Positions 1-7,562 of a stretch of 11,045 bases of DNA are shown piece after piece. The DNA is from Saccoglossus kowalevskii (lineage: Eukaryota > Hemichordata > Enteropneusta > Harrimaniidae). Position 1 is the first letter of the stretch, and every line of letters begins with the position of its first letter. The notes under the pieces were generated by a model. It did not search any database, had not been told where the DNA came from, and was given only the letters and a program-made list of their open reading frames with translations. The stretch spans positions 283,243 to 294,287 of the forward strand of contig NW_003125889.1 in the NCBI RefSeq assembly GCF_000003605.2. The letters run 5' to 3'. The position numbers and the translations under genes were made by a program.

Positions 1-452
1 ACTTTAACTCACGACTCGCTCTACCACCTTAACTCACAACTCACTCTAGCACCTTCACTCACTCTACCACCATAACTCACAACTCACTCTACCACATTAA
101 CTCACTCTACCACCTTAACTCACACCTCACTAAACCACCTTAACTCACACCTCACTAAACCACCTTAACTCACAACTCACTCTACCACCATAACTTACAA
201 CTCGCTCTACCACCTTAACTCACAACTCGCTCTAGCACCTTCACTCACAACTCACTCTACCACCATAACTCACAACAACACCACCATAACTTACAACTCG
301 CTCTAGCACCTTCACTCACAACTCACTCTACAACCATAATTCACAACTCACTCTACCACCATAACTTACAACTCGCTTTACCACATTCACTCACAACTCG
401 CTTTACCACCTTCACTCACAACTCGCTCTACCACCTTAACTTACAACTTAAA
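1..452. repeat. 25-bp-period minisatellite, about 18.5 units, open at left edge
   Basis: Units start at 1, 26, 51, 69, 94, 112, 137, 162, 187, 212, 237, 262, 283, 308, 333, 358, 383, 408 and 433. The typical unit opens ACCTTAACTC, has a middle like ACAACTCACT and ends CTACC. Fifteen of the first eighteen units are exactly 25 bp. Units at 51 and 94 are 18 bp and the unit at 262 is 21 bp. The top strand is almost free of G, which appears mainly in the variants CTCGCT and CTAGC, so the array is strongly strand-asymmetric. A period of 25 is not a multiple of three, so it cannot encode a repeated peptide. The last unit decays into unique A+T-rich DNA near 452. The array begins at base 1, so its true length is unknown. 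Confidence 0.97.
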
Positions 453-1259
453 CTTTTAAACTTACCACTTTTTAATTTGTTGGATACACATTTCCACTTT
501 CGTCTTATCAATATCCGCTTAAAAGCAAGGAACCATCGCTCATGTGCAGAAAGCATGATCATTTCCGATGACACCGACTTAACTGAACCGAATAATATTC
601 CTGTTCAAATCAGTCAAAAGCCACACAAAAGACGCATTTATGTCAAATAGCAAATGCACAGTTGCTAGCAGATATTAAGATCATATTGAAATTATAATAT
701 CAGATTCCAAATTCATAGATACATGTATGTAAAGTTACTGTGATCCATGTTTAGTCAATGAATCAAGGGAATAACCCCAAGACAGCTTGCTAATGCAAAT
801 CAGATCTTGATAATTCGTGACCAGTATACAGACGATCCTGAACTCACTCCTGAAAGGAAGCAAAGAAAAAAAATAATCAGTACATCTCCAATTCCGGGAT
901 TGAAGATATTGCTTGCCAGTCAGCCTTGATTAATTGCTATGTGGCCTTAGCATGTTTTTCAAAACTCAATACTGAAATTTGCGAATGTAAGTGCATATAA
1001 GAAACAAAGACACGTTTTTTTTACTCATTTTAAACCAAATAAACTTAATTTTGTTTAACAGGTATGTAGCAGTAAAACTATCTGAAAAATGGACATATAA
1101 AATTGACATATTTCAAGTTATAATACTTTCCCAATATCCTCCCATTTAAAGGGGGAAATAAATGTTGTATGTGCAAGTTGTAGACACGGTTTTTTAAAAT
1201 TACTGGTAATTAGTATTCAAACCACAAGAAACAAACAGTATATAAACACAAGATGAGAT
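453..1259. other. A+T-rich DNA without a gene
   Basis: No long open frame, RNA gene or clear repeat was seen here. Stops are dense in every frame. One strong donor-like word, CAG followed by GTATGT, lies near 1059-1066, but no matching acceptor-bounded open exon was found. An exact octamer word ATGCAAAT lies at 793-800. Confidence 0.7.
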
Positions 1260-1287
1260 AACTGTTAGCAATGCACAATTCAATTAG

Positions 1288-1880
1288 ATGAAATTATCAT
1301 CATTAAATTAACAAATCTAATGAGAGTGCAACCTGAGGTACCTATACATTGTATGTATGATATTCAAACAATCAGACAAAATTAAGTCTTCTTACAAAAA
1401 TTACAAAAATATTCATCAAAATAAGAGAATTAAAGACATCATCATGAAATGAACAAATCTGAGAGAGGTCTACCCAAGGTACGTACATACCATATAAGTA
1501 TTAAAGCAATCAAACTTGTGGTTTTTGAAAAAGTAAAAAGTTGATGCAGACGCCAACATTGGAAAATCAGTAATATGATTAGCTCGCTCGACGAAGTCGA
1601 CAGTGGAGCTAAAAAAACAGGCTATCAGCTGATATAGCTCTACTGTTTCAGAAGCATAAAATGAGAAAATTTAAATTATTGACACTAAATAAAATATTCT
1701 GATTCACTCATGGTGTCCACATGTAAAATATCAAAGCAATTGGGATAGCAAATTTTTGAGAAAAAGTCAAAAAATATTCATAAAAATTTGAAAATTGAAG
1801 GCATCATCACAACATTAACAAATCTATAAAGAACCAACCACAGTACATTTTTAGTGAGTATAAATAAGAATAGTAAGAAT
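1288..1880 (-). repeat. Cluster of diverged modules of an interspersed repeat
   Basis: Related blocks recur in the same order. A block like ATATTCAAACAATC (1360) or ATATCAAAGCAATT (about 1728) is followed by AAAAATATTCAT (about 1408-1420 and 1770-1782). Next comes CATCATC followed by ACAAATCT (1311-1318, 1453-1460, 1818-1825), and then an ACCTGAGGTAC / CCCAAGGTAC / CCACAGTAC block. The first two ACAAATCT landmarks are 142 bp apart. The third is displaced 365 bp because a hairpin-bearing stretch at roughly 1541-1715 lies between. The 1498-1540 segment resembles the start of the 1728 module, so the second module's tail leads into a third before the interruption. The strand is assigned because the hairpin end probably marks the element's head in minus-strand reading; this is inference. 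Divergence is substantial, so the copies are old. Confidence 0.75.
1579..1645. repeat. Nested inverted repeats at the element head or junction
   Basis: TTAGCTC at 1579-1585 pairs with GAGCTAA at 1606-1612. Inside it TCGAC (1588-1592) pairs with GTCGA (1596-1600) around a GAA loop. A second, overlapping inverted repeat joins CAGTGGAGCTA (1601-1611) to TAGCTCTACTG (1635-1645) with one mismatch in 11. Between these arms sits the perfect 12-bp palindrome TATCAGCTGATA (1623-1634). The arrangement suggests terminal hairpins of two abutting element copies, or a foldback end. The general layout (AGCTC stem, GACGCC-like stretch, then T/C-rich tract in minus-strand reading) recalls repeats common in marine invertebrate genomes. 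That comparison is from memory only. Confidence 0.7.
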
Positions 1881-4006
1881 TGTAAAGTTGACACTGACAG
1901 ACTCAAAATCAACAGAGGTTCTAAAAAAAAAAGAGAAAGAGCCATATGGATTTACCGGAACAATTAACACCGACAATAACTGCAGGATATTACATCATTG
2001 ATTTATTTTAAGATGACTCCAAGAGGGTATTAACCCCAAAAATATCTAAGCTGCTAAGAAACATACAAATACTGAGTCTGAGGTTATTTAAAGATTAAAC
2101 CATTGATGACCCTACAATGGGAAGAGCATGTTTAATGTGTAATCAAACAATGCCAGATCTTGGCAGAGTGCAACAGTGTCATCCTTAATGAATTGAAGGA
2201 ACGGCATGTTGAGGGAATTTGTTCCTTGACAGATTTCGAATTTAATGCATATTTAACGTGGCAATTACATTGAAGCTTATCAGGTTGTGACACCACACAG
2301 ACACTTTGTAAGCTCATCAACATTTCAAGTCAGCTCTCATGCAGAAAGAATCCTTGTTATAAACAATAGCGAGAAAACCAATGATGTATGCAAGGTACTC
2401 AATAGAATAGAGCCATGCACAAATTACACATTATCATGACAGCCATATAAAAAAATACATCAATGTATAATGTTAAAAGTATTTGTGAAATCAACTATAC
2501 TCACACCAAGACCATGTGGTGCATATTCACTGGAGGATTGAGGCAGACTGACAGTCTCTCAAATTAACACCCATTTTATGGCAAGAAACAACATGATATG
2601 CAGTCATTTTTCATATGTGGTTGTCACATTTTATCTGACAGCACATAATAAACGAGAAATAAAAAGCAAGATATGTAATATTATCATGATTTTAAAGAAC
2701 ATAAAACACTCGCCCTTTCTTCTAATCATTCCCGAGGGAGTTCAGAACTGTGATAATCTGAAAAAAACACAGTCTTTGTCTATCAATAAATAGTCACCTA
2801 CGCATCCAAAATCCGGCTATGCAACACAAAAACTATAAACATTATCAGAAGTGTCAAATCTTTTTCGATTGGATTATGCTTAGTTTGAAATGCTGTACAA
2901 CGCCCCCAATGGCAGGTTTAGTTTTTCCATTGTTTAAATAGTTAAATTGAAGCCATAGTTTGTCAGAAGTTATCACATTAATCAGTTCCACAAATCTTTA
3001 TTTACGTGAAATGAAACTTAAAAAAGAAATGTCTGAGTTCTCACATCTATTTGTCGGCATGACAGACTTTTTCCTCCTGTTTGTTGTCAAGGAGAAAAGC
3101 AGAATTAACTTACGATGTGTCATTTAATGTTATCACTGAAACATTTCAAAGCTTAAGAAGAGGAAAGACAAGCATTGAAGCAAACAAATCTGAGGACATT
3201 TAGAGTTTTGATGTAGAATGTTGAATTGTATGCATTGTAGCAGCTATCGAGATGGTTTATTATGGCGGAAAAAACAAACATCGAGTGGCAGAACTCTGAA
3301 CTGCTTTGCTGTTCATGTCATATTTATTTAGTTCAAAAGACAAAACTTGAGAGTTAAATGGATGCCAATCTACGTCACAGTGATAGTGGCCCCTTTTTAC
3401 CATTATAATGCACATATAGGCACGTTGAGAGTTACTATATAGCTAACATATAGCCAGGCAACTTAAGAATAATGTTTCATTTCCTGAAAAATGACAAAAA
3501 TAAGCTTATAAATGATTCGATCTATCGAATTCAACTAATGTCAAAATGAATTTTGAATGTCAATCAAACAAATTCCATTGATTTAAAAAATATTGAAATG
3601 CATATGTACCTATATCAGCTTTAAATAAAGATATTAGATACCAAACTATCTATAGTACTCTTGGTAATCTTTCAGATTGTATATATAAACTATATTTACT
3701 TTAATATCAGAATTGCCTGTGCTTAGGTAAATGAGAGAGGTGTGGTTATAGCCAAAATAAGTCATATTTTAATAATTCAGTTAAACAATAAACTCCTCTC
3801 TGCAGGCGGGTATACCACAATATATTTCATAATTCATGACATTTATGCACACGCTACATGAGAATTGTTCAATAACCTGTAGTATATCTGATGTCAGCAT
3901 TTATTGCTATATTAGTGTTATTTTCCTGTTTCTTGTAGTGATGTAAACAACAATGCTTAAAACCAGTAGAAGAAATCAATCAGCAATCAGACACACCGTG
4001 GACATG
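1881..4006. other. A+T-rich DNA without a gene
   Basis: No credible coding region or RNA gene was seen. The open frames here are short (about 63-71 codons), have no recognisable domain and are not framed by convincing splice sites. Small imperfect palindromes occur, such as AGACTG-A-CAGTCT at 2545-2557 and ATTCGAT-CT-ATCGAAT near 3513-3528. They are no stronger than expected in such DNA. Several AATAAA words occur, but they are uninformative at this base composition. Confidence 0.65.
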
Positions 4007-4034
4007 CCCAGGGTAAAATATAATGGACCCTGGG
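4007..4034. repeat. G+C-rich 8-bp hairpin
   Basis: CCCAGGGT at 4007-4014 and ACCCTGGG at 4027-4034 are perfect reverse complements around a 12-nt A+T-rich loop. It stands out against the A+T-rich surroundings. No adjacent gene gives it an obvious role, and a transcription terminator call would not be meaningful in a eukaryotic context. Confidence 0.6.
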
Positions 4035-4234
4035 ACTAGCCATTTGAGATACACCAAGTGGCAATGTAAATTATAACATGTCAGAGTTGAAATTATGTTT
4101 GTTTTCAATTTGATTTGATGCCATTATAATAAACCTATTTTTGAAAAATATTAGTTGCTGATATGCGCAGTACGCACTACTACATTGCACCACTACATCG
4201 CACATGCACAGAGAATTTGTTGAGGGCAATGACG

Positions 4235-4248
4235 CTTGCTCGAGCAAG
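4235..4248. repeat. 14-bp perfect palindrome in a small CpG-rich pocket
   Basis: CTTGCTCGAGCAAG is a perfect palindrome. With one bulged G on the left it extends to GAC...GTC at 4231-4250. Five CpG dinucleotides fall within about 4165-4245, clearly denser than nearby sequence. The pocket also overlaps the start of an ATG-initiated 68-codon open frame (4163-4369). Confidence 0.6.
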
Positions 4249-4250
4249 TC

Positions 4251-4838
4251 AGTGTAGAAGACAGTCTATCATAATGACTTTGCTCACTCTTTTTCAGTTA
4301 AGCGACTTTCCCCATTTATCAAACTGTCCATATATCATACTGTCTGTAATTCTAGTTTTGTTTTTCTAGCACAAAACAGAATTAAAGCCAATTTTCAGAA
4401 GATACTAAATTAGTGTCAATATCTGCTACTCAAACCATAATGAATGGTACATATGCTCTATTTAACCACGTCTTGCATACATTAAAACAGGATATCGTCC
4501 ATGACACTAATACACTGGTATAATAATATCAACAATAAATACAATTCTTGGTTTATGTGCACTTATTTTAGAAGTCCCATAGAAAAAATAAGGTAATATT
4601 AAACTACATCATATTCGGATAAGTACAGTGATTTGGACTTAGTGAGGGATACACTGGAAACATCTGAAACCTGATCCCCACGTACGATACATGGCTGACA
4701 ATGACCTAAAATAGAAAATTTAATTGAATCCAGGCACCTGATTTTTTAATCTCAATGTTCATCTAATTTAGTCAATTGACCAAGGAATTCTCTCCCATTT
4801 ATTATATCTCCTGTGTTTCAGGTAATCTGTACATACAT
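4251..4838. other. A+T-rich DNA without a recognised gene
   Basis: The 68-codon open frame that begins at 4163 runs to 4369 and ends in a hydrophobic tail; it has no recognised domain. A sequence resembling a 3' splice acceptor, a pyrimidine-rich stretch ending TTTCAG at 4821, closes this interval just before the duplicated segment. The same site also reads as a donor (CAG followed by GTAAT), so its meaning is ambiguous. Confidence 0.5.
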
Positions 4839-4932
4839 ATGGGCAAGGTGTCTGCTAACAGTCAAGTGAAGGTGGTTCTAAAGGAGGCATGGGCAAGGTG
4901 TCTGCTAACAGTCAAGTGAAGGTGGTTCTAAA
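4839..4932. repeat. Perfect 44-bp direct duplication, period 50
   Basis: Positions 4839-4882 and 4889-4932 are identical over 44 bp. Both begin ATGGGCAAGGTG and end GTGGTTCTAAA, and they are separated by GGAGGC. The first mismatches flank the block on both sides (4838 T against 4888 C, 4883 G against 4933 T). The segment is noticeably richer in G than its surroundings. Complete identity amid otherwise diverged repeats implies a recent duplication or conserved copies. Confidence 0.95.
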
Positions 4933-5023
4933 TATGGAAGATATAAAGTTTTCAAAATTGATCCAACTAACAAAAGAACGCTATTTAGAAAATGTGAACA
5001 AAATTAAAATATTTTTTAAGTAA
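4859..5023 (+). other. Short open frame across the second duplicate copy
   Basis: This frame is open from just after a stop at 4856-4858 to TAA at 5021-5023. The first ATG, at 4889, would give 44 residues starting MGKVSANSQVKVVL and continuing with a lysine-rich, mixed-charge tail that includes MEDIKFSKLIQLTKERY. The first copy reads the same 14 residues from ATG at 4839 in a different frame, because the period of 50 is not a multiple of three, and stops at 4917-4919. No domain is recognised. It could be a remnant exon, a transposon fragment or chance; I favour chance or a fragment. Confidence 0.15.
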
Positions 5024-7005
5024 TACTGTTCTTGGCTGCATAGTTTTACCTAAATATTCTGATGCACCCCCACCTCCTTCCCAATCAAGCAGCCAATGAA
5101 AATCATTTACCGGTAATGTCAAACTCCCCTCTCAGCCCTCATTCCCTAGGTATTAACAACCTGAATGTAATAAACCAAAGACAAATACAATACCATCAAT
5201 TCCAGCACTGATACATATTTTCCAGGAATGAAGTAGAATATTGACTCTGACATGTTGATAATATGATATGTAGTGCGTGAATTCTAAATGTCACAGCTGG
5301 TAAATATCCTAGTTCAAAGGTAAAAACCTACATGTATATGTGTATTCCTGGAGGTGGCAACATTATGGCCCACATCCCAATGGATCATAAACTAGAGATG
5401 AAATGTTTATATGAATATACTGAAAAAATATTCATACAGAAAAGTTTGTGATTTTTGTTCAAATGATCTTCAAAACATATCACGAAAACAGAACATGGGA
5501 TCGCACAAGAATGCTAGCTGAGCAGACTGTCGGTAGTTTTCATGGAGAATGCAATGCGTAGTTGCAATCACAACGTTAATTTAGCAAAGTGAACATCGTG
5601 CAATAATATCGTGATGGATTCAGAGACCATATACGTGTTTTACTGAAATCTAATCAAGCTTTATTGCAGCTTTAATGTTAATCCATTAGATACAGTCGTA
5701 ATACGAGTAGGTGCAATAGATAATCAGGCACTCTCAGGCACAGATTAATTTGGCACGTGAAGACGCATCAAACGATTGCTTACATCATCACTCATTCGTA
5801 TACAAATATATTAGTAATATCTATAATGTGTGAAATAATATCAGCTACATGTCTAGAACCCCAGGGGATACAACCTGCATTTATGCATTTTCCAATCGTG
5901 CAAAAAGAGTAGCTTCAAGCATGTCACGACTATCCATACTACTATTTTATCAGATGAATTAACTACCAGAAAGGGACTAAACATGCTCAGGTGATACAAT
6001 CCACCCTCGGAGAAATCTGATATTTTCATCTAAAAATGTCAATAATGCATCAAACTGGATTTTTTAATATCCTATGGGAGCGTTAACACAACATAGACAG
6101 ACAAGAACATCACAAGAACTGGAGTAGGAAAATCCCTGATTGCTGCAAGTGAGATTAGACCTATAGTCAAATAGTCAGCTACTAAAGTGCTTAAGCTAAG
6201 ATTTAGGATAACAATATATTCATGCTTTTTTTAGTAAGTAGACCACATTCATTACAAGCAATAGGAACTAGTTCATCCAGTAAATAGGATTTGAAAAGGC
6301 ATATGACTGTATGCATAATAAGTAGCTCATTTGCATAATTAGTTTCACCATGCTGTGTCACTTCATTGCTTATGAAAAATGCTCTTTTGCAGAGGCTGGG
6401 AGGGGGCATTTTACCGAGTTGGAAAATGCATTTTTTTTCCACCCCCAAACTGTATCTGGGAATCTGGGAAGTGATAATTCATAATCCAAACATCAAACCA
6501 ATTATTTCAGGTTTGCATGAATTGTTACCTGGTTATAAGTAATACTAATCTGTTTAATCTGTTTGTGTTGGTCGGAAACATCAAAATATACACTCAAAGG
6601 AATTGGCTACCAATGACCTACAACTCAGACGCTAACACCTTAAATAATTCCACTAAAAGCCATCCTTGCATTCTTCATCTCATTATGGCAAAACTAAGAT
6701 CTGATTGTATCACATATTAAAGGCATGGTTAAGAACAAATGCATGCCATCAAACGTTGACATTGACATCCAATTTAGATATGATCATGAACTATTTTGCA
6801 AAAAGTATGTTTCTGAGTATTAGCAATAAAGGTTTTCAAACTACTTAACTATACGACACTCACTTCATAGTATTACGTGATATACCATTTCCTGTTAGAA
6901 TATGAAACCTCACGAATACATGTTCTGTAAGAGTACTTTGATGATTTTACACAAAGGTTTTACGCCTGGTTTAAAAATAATCATTTATTCTTTTTTTTTA
7001 CACAG
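5024..7005. other. A+T-rich DNA without a gene
   Basis: Nothing coding is supported. An 81-codon minus-strand open frame (6203-6448) begins at TTG rather than ATG and has no recognisable domain. An inverted repeat lies at 6402-6446: GCATTTT (6406-6412) pairs with AAAATGC (6423-6429), and GGGGG (6402-6406) could pair with CCCCC (6442-6446). An octamer word ATTTGCAT lies at 6329-6336, directly followed by a homeodomain-like AATTAG. Confidence 0.6.
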
Positions 7006-7100
7006 GAGTACTAAACATCCTCTTCAAAATCCGTTAAAAGATTCACAACTACTTTATCGACTGAATGTCATTCATACTTGATGTCTCGTCTTCTTAATTT
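7006..7100 (+). other. Possible 95-nt non-coding exon
   Basis: A long T-run followed by ACACAG (AG at 7004-7005) is a good 3' splice acceptor. Ninety-five nucleotides later, GTAAGT at 7101-7106 is an excellent 5' donor. Every forward frame of the interval contains a stop (the most open one reads 24 codons before TGA at 7079-7081), so it could only be a non-coding, untranslated or stop-containing exon. Splice-like words are frequent by chance in A+T-rich DNA, so this is a suggestion only. Confidence 0.2.
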
Positions 7101-7349
7101 GTAAGTTTTTCAACTGACAGAAATTGCCTTTTTAAAAAGTGCAGATGCAGGTCTAATGAGAAATTTTGTAATACAGGGTTGCCATGGAAACTAAGTAGCA
7201 AATGAGGCATCAATAGGGAGAACTGCAAAACAGAATATCTACAAATCACACATAAGGCATTTTATTAAATTGTAATGCAATATTCAAATTAGATAAAAAA
7301 GCAAGTGCAGAACAAGCTCTTTATTTCAGTAATTACACATTGAGCAGAA

Positions 7350-7357
7350 TGACGTCA
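7350..7357. promoter_or_regulatory. Full palindromic CRE-like site
   Basis: The exact word TGACGTCA is present, the consensus bound by CREB/ATF bZIP factors in animals. No TATA or initiator context or coding start is visible nearby, so its use as a regulatory site is unproven. Confidence 0.25.
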
Positions 7358-7476
7358 ACATTAGATATCCATTATCACTGCAGCCGCAGTAAAATCCATG
7401 ATACCACAAAGTTTTAGGCCTTGAAATGTTGGTGATCACAGGCGATTCTAAAGCCAGATACGGTGAGGGTGGGGGG

Positions 7477-7504
7477 GTTGCTGCTAAGACTTTGTAGCAG
7501 CAAC
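7477..7504. repeat. Perfect 10-bp stem-loop after a G-run
   Basis: GTTGCTGCTA at 7477-7486 is exactly complementary to TAGCAGCAAC at 7495-7504, with an 8-nt loop AGACTTTG. Directly upstream lies a G-rich stretch, GAGGGTGGGGGGG, ending at 7477. It is the longest perfect short-loop hairpin I found in the window. Confidence 0.8.
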
Positions 7505-7518
7505 ACTATGCTATAAAA

Positions 7519-7562
7519 AAATGAATAAATCTGATGGAAGTCCACCTAAGGCATATAGACAA
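7519..7562. repeat. Isolated fragment of the 1288-1880 repeat module
   Basis: ATGAATAAATCTGATGG followed by a CCACCTAAGGCATATAGAC block matches, in order and spacing, the ATGAACAAATCTGAGAG ... CCCAAGGTACGTACATAC block at about 1449-1490. It is in the same orientation. Flanking parts of the module are not clearly retained, so this is a fragment of the same family about 6 kb from the cluster. Confidence 0.55.

Noticed and set aside
1-452. CRISPR array
   Set aside because: The 25-bp units abut with no unique spacers, so this is a tandem repeat, and the rest of the window is eukaryotic in character.
600-612. tRNA or tRNA-derived SINE B box (GTTCAAATC)
   Set aside because: There is no matching A box at the right distance and no cloverleaf pairing around it.
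2578-2793. 71-codon ATG-started plus-strand frame
   Set aside because: There is no recognisable domain, Kozak context or splice framing, and its length is within chance expectation.
6203-6448. 81-codon minus-strand open frame
   Set aside because: It starts at TTG, part of it runs through a simple A/G-rich tract, and there is no domain or splice framing.
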